From NCBI RefSeq assembly GCF_001650915.1, contig NZ_LXYO01000023.1, forward strand, positions 744,001-808,000: a DNA stretch of 64,000 nucleotides, read 5' to 3'. The translations under genes and the position numbers were made by a program. Below are positions 42,704 through 51,255 of this stretch, piece by piece. Position 1 is the first letter of the stretch. Each line of letters begins with the position of its first letter. Source of the DNA: Marinobacter sp. EhC06. Its GTDB lineage: Bacteria > Pseudomonadota > Gammaproteobacteria > Pseudomonadales > Oleiphilaceae. Below the pieces are notes generated by a model. That model was not told where the DNA came from. It did no database searches and saw nothing but the letters and a program-made list of their open reading frames with translations.

Positions 42704-45613
42704 TCAGACCGCTCGTACCTCAAGACGGTTCCTGCCATTCTGTTTGGCCTGGTACAGGGCCTGATCGGCCTGTCTCAGAAATTCTGCCGGAGAGGCCTCC
42801 GGCCCCGGAATCCCCGTTGCCAGACCAATGCTGATGGTCAGCCGGATATCATTGTGACCGCATATGTTGCAGGCACTGGCGACAGCCTCCCGGAATGTCT
42901 CCAGACGGTTGCGGATTTCATCGCTGTCCTCGTAGCTCGCAAAAACCACGAACTCCTCGCCGCCAAACCTCGATAACCGGTCGGTTTCCCGACGAAAGTG
43001 TTTGCGCATGGTATCGGCCAGCGCTTTCAGGCAGAGGTCGCCGGCCTCATGGCCGAAGGTGTCGTTGATCTTTTTGAAGTGGTCGGCGTCGACCATGGCC
43101 ACCGCAATACCGGAGTGGTGCCGCTGGCACCACTGGAAGCTTTTCCGGAACTCCTGGTCGAAGTAGCTTCGGTTCCCAAGTTGAGTCAGGTCATCGGTCA
43201 CGCTCAGGCGGGCCAGCGTCTCATTGGCGACCGCCAGTTCCTTGTTCAGACGGCCCAGTTTCCGGTTCCAGTAGATCAGCAGGGCCGTCACCAGGGCGCC
43301 GGCAATCAGAAGCTGCCAGATCAGCGTATAGTCCACTGTCTGTTTCAACTGGATGTTGCGCCAATGGCTCTCCAGGCTCCGTCGCTCTTCCGTGGTCAGG
43401 CTGGACACCAGTTTCTGCATGATGCCAAGGAGAACCGGTTCGTCGTCCCGGATGGCAACGGCCAGCGACCAGTCTGCGGGGATCCTGCCAATGACTTTCA
43501 GGTCCGCCAGGCCAAGTTCCTGCATGTAGTAGCTGGCAGTTGCCAGGGTCGTGATGTAGCCGTCCAGCTCATGGTTCTGAAGGCGCCGGAGCCCCTCCTG
43601 CTCGTTGCTGACTCCGATCAGGTCCATGGACGGATAGCGGGTTTGCAGGAGTTCGGCAAAGGCATAGCCCTCGACAACGCCCACTTTCTGGCCGCGAAGG
43701 TCGCCAATCCGTTCGATGAATGGTGCTTCGATCCGCCCCAGGACGACGTTGGGAACTTCCAGGTAGGGCTCGGTGAAATTCATGAATTCGGACCGTTCCG
43801 GCGTTTTCATGGCCATGGCCAGCAGATCGCATCGGCGCTCCCGCGCAGCCTGCATGGACTGCTGCCAATTGTCGGTTGGCACCACGTCGAAATGGATTGG
43901 CGTGCGCTCGGCGAACAGTCGGAACACCTCTGCAGAAAGGCCTGCATGCTTTCTGTTTGCATCCCTACCCTCCAGGGGAAGCCAGTCGGGGTCAATGCAC
44001 ATGGACACCCGGTTGCTGCGGTTTTCCAGCCATGCCAGTTCCGCTTCTGTCAGGTTTGCCTTGCCAGTGCCGGGCTGTCGGGTTCCACCGCTGGCGCCGA
44101 GCCAACGGTCTTCGATGGTGCGGATTTCTTCGGCACTGATGGTGGCCAGGGCCTGATCGAGAATGCCGGCCAGAGGCGCAAGGCCCGGGCGTACGCCGAA
44201 TCGGAGATCCTCACCCGGCAGGCCATCCAGAATCAGTTCCCCGGCGATACGGACCCCCGGAAGTCCCAGTTCACGAACCCAGAAATTGCCGTTGGGCAAT
44301 GCCGCCAGAACCACATCGACCTGGCCTCTGGCGAGGGCTTCGAACATCGCATCCTGGGCGGTGAATATACGGGCGTCGTCTCCCAGCGCTTCCTGCAATG
44401 GCTGTTCGTAATAGATGCCGGAGCCCAGCGCCACTCGCATACCCTTGAGGTCCTCAAGGGTGTTAAGGGAAAGATCCTGTTCTCGGGTGAAGGCCACATT
44501 GGGGATGGTGTGATATGGCTCGGTGAAGCGGGTGAAAGCGCTGCGTTCAGGGCTGAACGACATGTTTGCCAGTATGTCGATCTCGCCGTTCCGGAACAGT
44601 GGCAACAGTTCGATCCACTGGCCGCCCACGGGAATTACCTGTAGCCCGGTCAGATCTGACAGCCGGTTCAGGATATCCACCGTCAGGCCCTGGATGCGCG
44701 TACCACTCTCAAAGCTGTAGGGGGCATAGTCCCGCATCAGCCCGACGCGGACCGGGCCGGTTTCCGCAATGAACCGGCGCTGTTCGGGGCTGAGAACAAA
44801 ATTCCCGGAGCCAGAGAGACTGGCACCGCCAAATTCCTGCCAACGCTCCAGCAGTTCGCGTTTGCGCTGGTCCGGAATCTCCGCAAGGCCCTGACTGATC
44901 CGATTGAACAGGGCCTCATTGGTTTTCAGAACGCCGATGCGGAAGTCCTCGCGGGCAAGATCGCCCAGCGGTGCCTTGCCGGCAATGGCAAGGAAACGAA
45001 AGCCGGCCTCGTTGGCGTAATACTGAAGAGTAAGCTGCGGCCCGATAATCACATCCACCCATCCGAAAGCCAGTGCCCGAATCAGGCTGTGCAGCGAGTC
45101 GTATGTGTTGAGTGTGATGCCCTTTTCGGTAAGGGCATCGCGGTAATAGATGTCTCGCACGACACCCACTCTCAGACCCTGAAGGTCCTCAATGCTGTCG
45201 ACATTCCCGACTGGATTCTGGGTGTCATGCATCAGGTAAGTCTGTCGAATGTGGTAAGGCTCGGTAAACAGGATTTGCTCTGCACGGTCCTGACGAAAGG
45301 AGATGCCATCAATAACGTCGAGTTCGCCCCGCATGAAGGCGCCGTAGACTTCTGGCCAGCTGCCGGCCCTGAAGGTGAACTTCAGATCAGCCTGTTCGGC
45401 GACTTCCCGCAGAATATCAACGGAAAAACCGGAGGCGCCGCGCCCCTCATTAAAAGAATAGGGTTTGTTGTCAGCGACGATGCCGACAGTAACGGTATCG
45501 GACACCTCCTGGGCCCAGGCCGGAGGTGCGGCGAGTAGGTAAACCAGTGCGAAAAGAACAGCGACGGCCACTCTCTTGAACGGGCATTGGCAGGGGGTGG
45601 CAAGGGAGTTCAT
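42704..45613 (-). CDS. Diguanylate cyclase with three periplasmic substrate-binding domains
   Basis: 969 residues. After a signal peptide (VLFALVYLLAAPPAWA) come three tandem SBP_bac_3-type modules at about 38-262, 277-515 and 540-768; each begins in the same way (VTVGIVADNKPYSF, VRVGLMRDYAPYSF, VSMCIDPDWLPLEG). A membrane helix (about 775-795, LIWQLLIAGALVTALLIYW) leads to a GGDEF domain with TDDLTQLGNRSYFD and the active-site loop FGGEEF. It probably senses small amino-acid-like ligands and makes cyclic di-GMP. Three sensor modules in one protein is unusual. Confidence 0.92.
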   Translation of the reverse strand: MNSLATPCQCPFKRVAVAVLFALVYLLAAPPAWAQEVSDTVTVGIVADNKPYSFNEGRGASGFSVDILREVAEQADLKFTFRAGSWPEVYGAFMRGELDVIDGISFRQDRAEQILFTEPYHIRQTYLMHDTQNPVGNVDSIEDLQGLRVGVVRDIYYRDALTEKGITLNTYDSLHSLIRALAFGWVDVIIGPQLTLQYYANEAGFRFLAIAGKAPLGDLAREDFRIGVLKTNEALFNRISQGLAEIPDQRKRELLERWQEFGGASLSGSGNFVLSPEQRRFIAETGPVRVGLMRDYAPYSFESGTRIQGLTVDILNRLSDLTGLQVIPVGGQWIELLPLFRNGEIDILANMSFSPERSAFTRFTEPYHTIPNVAFTREQDLSLNTLEDLKGMRVALGSGIYYEQPLQEALGDDARIFTAQDAMFEALARGQVDVVLAALPNGNFWVRELGLPGVRIAGELILDGLPGEDLRFGVRPGLAPLAGILDQALATISAEEIRTIEDRWLGASGGTRQPGTGKANLTEAELAWLENRSNRVSMCIDPDWLPLEGRDANRKHAGLSAEVFRLFAERTPIHFDVVPTDNWQQSMQAARERRCDLLAMAMKTPERSEFMNFTEPYLEVPNVVLGRIEAPFIERIGDLRGQKVGVVEGYAFAELLQTRYPSMDLIGVSNEQEGLRRLQNHELDGYITTLATASYYMQELGLADLKVIGRIPADWSLAVAIRDDEPVLLGIMQKLVSSLTTEERRSLESHWRNIQLKQTVDYTLIWQLLIAGALVTALLIYWNRKLGRLNKELAVANETLARLSVTDDLTQLGNRSYFDQEFRKSFQWCQRHHSGIAVAMVDADHFKKINDTFGHEAGDLCLKALADTMRKHFRRETDRLSRFGGEEFVVFASYEDSDEIRNRLETFREAVASACNICGHNDIRLTISIGLATGIPGPEASPAEFLRQADQALYQAKQNGRNRLEVRAV

Positions 45614-45681
45614 CGGGGCGCCGGCGGTCCTCTACAGCTACATTACCAGTGTAGTCATAACCACCGGCCTTGCCTACTGCC

Positions 45682-46125
45682 TCAGGTGCTGACCGAGCGG
45701 CCGGTGTAATCGGAGAAATCGGGCTTCCTCGGCTGATGCTGGTCGTCGGTCATGTACGCTGAAGTCAGGATAAATTCCGCGGTTGCCCGGTTGCAGGCCA
45801 CGGGGATGTTCCAGAGTGCGGCAATACGCAACAGGGCTTTGATATCCGGGTCATGGGGTTGAGGTTCCAGAGGGTCCCAGAAGAACACCAGCAGGTCGAT
45901 TTCGCCCTCGGCGATCTTGGCGCCGATTTGCTGGTCGCCGCCCAGGGGGCCGCTGAGCAGGCAATGGATGTCATCCCGCTCCAGGTTGTCCCGGAGCAGC
46001 CGGCCGGTGGTGCCGGTGGCGTAGAGTTTCAGTGGGGCAAAACGGGTGCGGTTTTCGGCAACCCAGTCCACCAGTTCCTTTTTCTTGTTGTCGTGTGCCA
46101 CCAAAGCGACGGATTTTACGGCCAT
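45682..46125 (-). CDS. mgsA: Methylglyoxal synthase
   Basis: 147 residues, typical. VALVAHDNKKKELVDWV at the start, ATGTTGRLL (phosphate-binding), the GPLGGDQQIGAKI loop and FFWDPLEPQPHDPDIKALLR with the catalytic Asp are all present. The enzyme turns dihydroxyacetone phosphate into methylglyoxal and phosphate, bypassing lower glycolysis under phosphate limitation. It is monocistronic and divergent from the ATPase gene at 46209. Confidence 0.96.
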   Translation of the reverse strand: MAVKSVALVAHDNKKKELVDWVAENRTRFAPLKLYATGTTGRLLRDNLERDDIHCLLSGPLGGDQQIGAKIAEGEIDLLVFFWDPLEPQPHDPDIKALLRIAALWNIPVACNRATAEFILTSAYMTDDQHQPRKPDFSDYTGRSVST

Positions 46126-46208
46126 TTGGGGTAAAGTCTCCTGTTATCACAGTTTTTACAGGGTCAGTGTTTCACAGCCTGACCCGGGACGGAATAGGAA
46201 AGAGGTTT

Positions 46209-47000
46209 ATGTCCGCGACTGCATCCTTTGACTGGCAATCCACCCCGGCCGCCGTCTGGCGCCGCCATCGCTCGGGGCTTCGCGCCATCCGCCGGCTCGA
46301 TCCGGTGCAGTGGCAGGATCTGAAGGGTATCGACCGACAGCAGCAGGCCCTGGCCCGCAACACCGAGCGCTTTCTTGCCGGCGAGCCTTCCAACAACGCT
46401 TTGCTCTGGGGCTCCCGGGGCACGGGCAAGTCCTCGTTGATCAAGGCGCTGTTGAATCGCTATCAGGAGCGCGGGCTCCGGATGATCGAGGTGGACAAGG
46501 ACGATCTGGTCAACCTGCCGGAAATTGTCGACGAAATCTGCGATCTGCCGTTCTGGTTCGTGATTTTCTGCGACGACCTGTCGTTTGATGTTGGTGAGTC
46601 CAGCTACAAGGCCCTGAAAAGTGTACTGGAGGGTTCCCTGGAACTGCCTCCGGAGAACGTGCGGGTGTATGCCACCTCCAACCGCCGCCACCTTATGCCG
46701 GAGTTTATGTCTGACAACCTCAAGAGCGAGATGCGGGACGGTGAGCTGCATCCGGCGGAGGCCATCGAGGAACAGGTGTCCCTGGCGGACCGGTTTGGTC
46801 TGCAGCTGTCGTTCTACGCGTTTTCGCAAGGGGTGTACCTGCAGGCCGTGGATGCGCTTTTCCCGGAATTTGATGACCGGGAAGGGCTGCATCGCGAGGC
46901 GATTCGCTTTGCTACCGCCAAGGGTGTGCGCAACGGCCGAACGGCCCAGCAGTTCTACCGTCAGTTTGCCGGCGACCGGGATCTGGGCAAGCTTAAGTAG
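46209..47000 (+). CDS. DUF815-family AAA+ ATPase
   Basis: 263 residues from the ATG at 46209, after GGAAAGAGG. Walker A is GSRGTGKSSLIKALL (about 76-90), Walker B is VIFCDDLSFD, and VLEGSLELPPENVRVYATSN with the following RRHLMPEF is the family sensor region. The protein is cytosolic. The function of DUF815 ATPases is not known. It converges with the DUF3422 gene with no bases between the two stop codons, an arrangement that may reflect shared history. Confidence 0.88.
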   Translation: MSATASFDWQSTPAAVWRRHRSGLRAIRRLDPVQWQDLKGIDRQQQALARNTERFLAGEPSNNALLWGSRGTGKSSLIKALLNRYQERGLRMIEVDKDDLVNLPEIVDEICDLPFWFVIFCDDLSFDVGESSYKALKSVLEGSLELPPENVRVYATSNRRHLMPEFMSDNLKSEMRDGELHPAEAIEEQVSLADRFGLQLSFYAFSQGVYLQAVDALFPEFDDREGLHREAIRFATAKGVRNGRTAQQFYRQFAGDRDLGKLK

Positions 47001-48308
47001 CTATTGCCGTTTTGCCATCTTGATGAAGTGATGGTGAACCACCCGAACCCCCAGGAAGACCAGGGCCATCACCACCGGAATGGCGATGCCCAGAACCAGG
47101 GTTTTGTTGAAGACGACACCGGCCTCGTAGACCGAATCCAGGCCGAACTTGAGCAGGCCAATCAGGTAATAGGTGATGGCCACCACGGAGAAACCTTCCA
47201 CAGTGTGCTGCATCATCAGCTGAATTTTGGAGCGACGGTCCATGGAGCTGAGCAGCTGCTGGTTCTGGCTCTGGATGGCCAGCTCCACCCGGGTGCGCAT
47301 CATGTCTGAGGCCCGGTCTACCCGGCGGGACAGGTCTTCCAGTCGCTCACTCACGGCTTCGCAGGTTTTCACCGCCGGTGTCAGCCGACGGGTCATGAAC
47401 TCGGTCAGGGTCAGGTGGCCGGAAAGTTCGTCCTCCCGCAATTCCTCCAGCCGGGTCAGTACCAGCCGGTGATAGGCGCGGGTGGCGGAGAAGCGGAACG
47501 TGGAATGGGCCCGGAAGGCTTCGATACGGGCTGCAATGTTGGTCAGCTGGGCCAACAGTTTCTCTTCATCCACATCTTCGTTTTCCGCCAGTGACCGGGT
47601 GATCACCGCCAGCTTTTCGTCCATATCGTTCAGGGATGGCGTGATTTCCCGGGCAACCGGCAGCGCCAGCAGTGACATCAGGCGGTAAGTTTCGATCTCC
47701 ATCAGGCGTTGGGTCAGTCGGCCCAGCTGGCTGTCCGACATGTGGTGGTTCATCACCATGAATCGGCCAAAGCCATCGCTGTGCAGCCGGAAGGTGCCCC
47801 ATACCCGGGCGGCACCCTCCTGGGGACTGCTGCCAATCAGCCGCATGCCCTCGAAGTGCTTGCGCACGTAATCCAGGTCGCCCTCGGTTCCGTCAGAAGC
47901 GGGCCGGACTTCCAGGTGGAATGCCGCGATCACGGTACCGGTCAGTTGCTCCAGCCATCCTTCGGGCAGCGGGGTGATACCGGTCTCGGTAAAGGGTGTT
48001 TCATCTCCGGCTTCCAGATTGATAAAGGTGTAGGATGCGAACTCCATGTGCATCTCGCGACGCACCCGCAGTGAACCGAAGGTGTGTTCAAAGCAGCCCA
48101 CCTCGTTTTCCGGCACCGGATGCCCCATCAGGCGATGGAGTTCCTGAAGATGCCGGAATTGCTGCTCCCGCTGCTCCGGGGTCGTCATCACCGCCATCTG
48201 GGTGACCCGCGCCGGGGTTGGAAGCACCTGAAACGGCCGTGAATGCAGCTCGTTGTAGAGATCGTTCCGAAGCGGATGAATATCGAGGGAGTCCAGGCGT
48301 GCGCTCAC
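47001..48308 (-). CDS. DUF3422-family membrane protein
   Basis: 435 residues. The N-terminus HPLRNDLYNELHSRPFQVLPTP in two adjoining pieces is the signature of DUF3422. A helical middle region (about 230-370) precedes two C-terminal membrane helices (about 378-398 and 403-425, SVVAITYYLIGLLKFGL, LVLGIAIPVVMALVFLGVRVV). It is probably an inner-membrane protein facing the cytoplasm. The function is unknown. It lies 18 bases after the pdsS stop on the same strand and may belong to that transcript. Confidence 0.85.
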   Translation of the reverse strand: MSARLDSLDIHPLRNDLYNELHSRPFQVLPTPARVTQMAVMTTPEQREQQFRHLQELHRLMGHPVPENEVGCFEHTFGSLRVRREMHMEFASYTFINLEAGDETPFTETGITPLPEGWLEQLTGTVIAAFHLEVRPASDGTEGDLDYVRKHFEGMRLIGSSPQEGAARVWGTFRLHSDGFGRFMVMNHHMSDSQLGRLTQRLMEIETYRLMSLLALPVAREITPSLNDMDEKLAVITRSLAENEDVDEEKLLAQLTNIAARIEAFRAHSTFRFSATRAYHRLVLTRLEELREDELSGHLTLTEFMTRRLTPAVKTCEAVSERLEDLSRRVDRASDMMRTRVELAIQSQNQQLLSSMDRRSKIQLMMQHTVEGFSVVAITYYLIGLLKFGLDSVYEAGVVFNKTLVLGIAIPVVMALVFLGVRVVHHHFIKMAKRQ

Positions 48309-48326
48309 GGCGGGAAGTTCCTGTTT

Positions 48327-50357
48327 TCAAGAATGGATGGCAGGGATAATAACCCGGAAGCTTACGCCGTCAATGCCACCTTGGGTGCGGTTACGGGCTT
48401 CCACCCGGGCACCATGGTAGTCGGCAATCAGGCTGACGATCAGCAAACCCTGCCCCAGGTGGCCCTGTTCCTGGCCGTCCCGCATCGAGACAAACGGGCT
48501 GAAGATGTCGGTGGTGGTGTCTTCCGGCAGTGTCGAGCCCTGGTTGAAAACCGACAGGCAGAAGCCCTCTGGTGTGTTTTTCAGCCCCACTTCAATCAGA
48601 CCATCCGGCGGTGTGAAATCCCGGGCGTTGTCCACCAGTTTGTCGAGCAGTTGCACCATCAGCTCCGGAGAACCGGTAATCGCGCAGCCCGCCTCGGGCC
48701 CTGAATAGCGGATCTGGTGGCTGCTGTCGAGGGCCTGGTAGGCGGCCGTGGCTTCGGCGGCCACTTCGGCCAGATCAAACTGTTCTTTATCCGCATGGTC
48801 CAGGCTCTGTTCAAGCCGAGCTGCTTCGCTCATGCCGTGGAGGATCTGCCGGAGGCGTTCGGTGGCTGAGGCCGCCCGTTCAATATACTGCCTGCGCTCT
48901 TCTTCTGAGTTGCTGTGGTTGAGGTTTTCCAGCGAGGAACGGACCACCGCGACAGGGGTCTTCAGCTCGTGGGACAGTCGCCTGGAAAAACTCTCCAGGT
49001 AGCGGTTGTAACCGTGGAGGCGGTCCACCATCAGGCTGAAGTGCCGTTGCAACTGGCCCAGTTCGTCCTTGCTTCGGGCATCCGGCACTCTGCCGGTGAT
49101 TCGCCCGTCTTCGTCGATACTGGCACTGACAGCGCGCTGCAGCCGTGTAATCCGCCAGGACAGCCAACTGGCGTAGCCAAGCAGAACCAGGGTGATTGCG
49201 ACAATGATGAGGGTGCTGCGGGCAATGACCGAGCCCAGGGCAGAGCCGGAGAGGGTCAGAAGCTGATCCAGTGATTGCTCCAGGATCAGCGTGCGACCAC
49301 CGAAAACCTCCCGGGTGGTCAGCAGCCAGGCGCTGTCATCCTCGTGGCGGACCAGACCTGTCTCCGGGAGCGCTTCAACTGCCACGCGGTTAGTGCCGGT
49401 TGTGATGGCGGTCGGTTCCGGCTGGTAAAGGCGCACCAGACCCCGGAGCGCATTGAGACTGATCTGCTCCACCACCTGAAGCGGGCTGAGGCTGTCGAAC
49501 TCCGGTGTTTTCGTGGCAGAGCCAGACTGCTGTCGCGCGATCACCCAGCCGGCCGGTTCAACCAGACGTACCCGTTGGCCCTGGTTCAGTTGTGGCTCCA
49601 GCTGGCGCTCGAGGGCCAGATTGCGACTGACCAGAACCGGCAGTGGGTCGACCGGCGTGGAGACGCCTGTTGTCTGGTCCTGGCCCCAAAATGCTGCAAA
49701 GCCCAGGCGGCTGCGGTCGGCGGGCATGGGCAATTTCAGTTCCAGTTGCCAGCCCTCGCCGGTGCCCTGCAAAAAGCCGGAGATACGGTAGTCCGGCTGT
49801 CGGCTGGCCTCTTCCAGACCGTAAAGCTGGCCCGGGGCTGGCGTTCGCAGCAGCCAGGACCTTCGGATCGCGTCGGGGGCAAGGTTACCGGGGGCAGGCT
49901 CCAGCCAGAGCCGGAGACGGTCATGGGGCTGGTCCGGGTTGCCGGGATTGAAGAACACGGGTTGCCGTTGGTTGACGCGGATCAGCAGATACAGGTTCCG
50001 CCGGTCGGTCACCGCCTGCCACTGGAGGGATGGCTCGCCGGCCTCTGTGCTGGTCTGGCCCTGCCAGTTTCTTGCCTGGTTTTCCTCGTCATACCCCGGC
50101 CAGTCGTCGCCATAACCATCCAGATTCAGGTTGCCGGCGAGGGGTTCGACGTAAATTGCTGGCTCATCAGGCCCGATAACGGTGGTGCCGATAATCTGGT
50201 CGCCGGCGGTCTGGGCCAGTCTCCCGGCCTGGGCCTGCAGTTGCTGCCGGGCCTGTTGTCGGAGGGCGTCGTCCAGTTCCAGGACAAACTGCAGGCCTGC
50301 CCAGGGAATCAGCAGCATCAGCAGGCTGGCGACGAACAGCTGGCGCTTGAGGTTCAA
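48327..50357 (-). CDS. pdsS: Dedicated-sortase-system histidine kinase PdsS
   Basis: 676 residues. An N-terminal membrane helix (about 9-27) and a second near 368-390 enclose a large periplasmic sensor that contains a CBM9-like carbohydrate-binding pattern (LNLDGYGDDWPGYDEE, LYLLIRVNQRQPVF). HAMP and HisKA follow, with the His in RRLSHELKTPVAVVRSS, then the N box VDNARDFTP and GQGLLIVSLI. A long sensor of this type next to a regulator and a class GN sortase is the Pds arrangement. It starts 3 bases after the pdsR stop. Confidence 0.85.
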   Translation of the reverse strand: MNLKRQLFVASLLMLLIPWAGLQFVLELDDALRQQARQQLQAQAGRLAQTAGDQIIGTTVIGPDEPAIYVEPLAGNLNLDGYGDDWPGYDEENQARNWQGQTSTEAGEPSLQWQAVTDRRNLYLLIRVNQRQPVFFNPGNPDQPHDRLRLWLEPAPGNLAPDAIRRSWLLRTPAPGQLYGLEEASRQPDYRISGFLQGTGEGWQLELKLPMPADRSRLGFAAFWGQDQTTGVSTPVDPLPVLVSRNLALERQLEPQLNQGQRVRLVEPAGWVIARQQSGSATKTPEFDSLSPLQVVEQISLNALRGLVRLYQPEPTAITTGTNRVAVEALPETGLVRHEDDSAWLLTTREVFGGRTLILEQSLDQLLTLSGSALGSVIARSTLIIVAITLVLLGYASWLSWRITRLQRAVSASIDEDGRITGRVPDARSKDELGQLQRHFSLMVDRLHGYNRYLESFSRRLSHELKTPVAVVRSSLENLNHSNSEEERRQYIERAASATERLRQILHGMSEAARLEQSLDHADKEQFDLAEVAAEATAAYQALDSSHQIRYSGPEAGCAITGSPELMVQLLDKLVDNARDFTPPDGLIEVGLKNTPEGFCLSVFNQGSTLPEDTTTDIFSPFVSMRDGQEQGHLGQGLLIVSLIADYHGARVEARNRTQGGIDGVSFRVIIPAIHS

Positions 50358-50360
50358 GGC

Positions 50361-51062
50361 TCAGACCTCACGGGCGTTCCAGCGATAACCCATGCCGTAG
50401 GCGGTCTGGATGCCATCGAAGGTCTCATCCAGTTGCTGGAACTTGCGGCGGATGCGTTTGATATGAGAGGTGACCGTGTTGTCGTCCAGCACGGTGCTGG
50501 CGGCTTCCATCAACTGTTCCCGGCTGCGTACATGGCCCGGGTGCTGGACCAGCGAGTGCAGCATCCAGAATTCGGTGACCGTCAGGTCAATGGGGGTTTC
50601 GTCCCAGGCGACGGTCATACGATCCACATTGAGGGTGAGCTTGCCCCGCTGGAGCACTTCGTCCGGCTTCTGGAGGGCTTCGGCCCAGGCGTCGGCCCGT
50701 CTGAGCAGGGCGGTAACCCGGGCCAGCAGGTGGTCCAGGCTCATGTCTTTGGTGACGTAATCATCGGCCCCAAGGCGCAGGCCGTGTACAGAATCTATGT
50801 CGCTGTCACGGGCGGTCAGGAAGATAATCGGCAGGGTCTGGGACAGTGACCTCAGATCCTGGCACAGCGCGAAGCCACCCTCCGGTTCATCGCCCAGGCC
50901 AACGTCGATGATGGCAAGGTCCGGCAATGACTGCCGCAACACCTGCCAGGCCGACGACCGGTCGCCATGGGCGGTCACGCGATAGCCACGGCGTTCGAAT
51001 GCGGCGCGGTAGTTGTCGCGGATGGCGGGTTCGTCTTCGATCAGTACAACGTGTTTCTTCAT
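50361..51062 (-). CDS. pdsR: Dedicated-sortase-system response regulator PdsR
   Basis: 233 residues. The receiver domain has LIEDEPAIRDNYR, the phospho-accepting Asp in LAIIDVGLGDE and the Lys in VTKDMS; the OmpR-type winged helix has FWMLHSLVQHPGHVRSREQL and VTSHIKRIRRKFQ. It is transcribed away from the sortase target gene, with 193 bases between the two start codons. It is likely to control that intergenic region. Its operon partner is pdsS. Confidence 0.88.
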   Translation of the reverse strand: MKKHVVLIEDEPAIRDNYRAAFERRGYRVTAHGDRSSAWQVLRQSLPDLAIIDVGLGDEPEGGFALCQDLRSLSQTLPIIFLTARDSDIDSVHGLRLGADDYVTKDMSLDHLLARVTALLRRADAWAEALQKPDEVLQRGKLTLNVDRMTVAWDETPIDLTVTEFWMLHSLVQHPGHVRSREQLMEAASTVLDDNTVTSHIKRIRRKFQQLDETFDGIQTAYGMGYRWNAREV

Positions 51063-51255
51063 GGTGGCGGCTGCTTCCCGTTGCCGGTGTGTGCCTATTT
51101 AACCACGGCAGGTGCTGATAACAAGGGCGCAGGCCGTTGTTGCCATAATTCATCATTTTTTGAGGGCGGTTTGTCGCTTTCTGCCATGGGAGTTCCTTTC
51201 CGGATTGCTGAAATGGCGGTGTTTCGCACAGTCATGCAGTCACAAGGATTCTCTC

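Noticed and set aside
42998..44644. Long open frame (548 codons) on the plus strand
   Set aside because: Antisense to the diguanylate cyclase gene, whose domains are all recognised.
49275..50849. Long open frame (524 codons) on the plus strand
   Set aside because: Antisense to pdsS and pdsR, both with clear family motifs.
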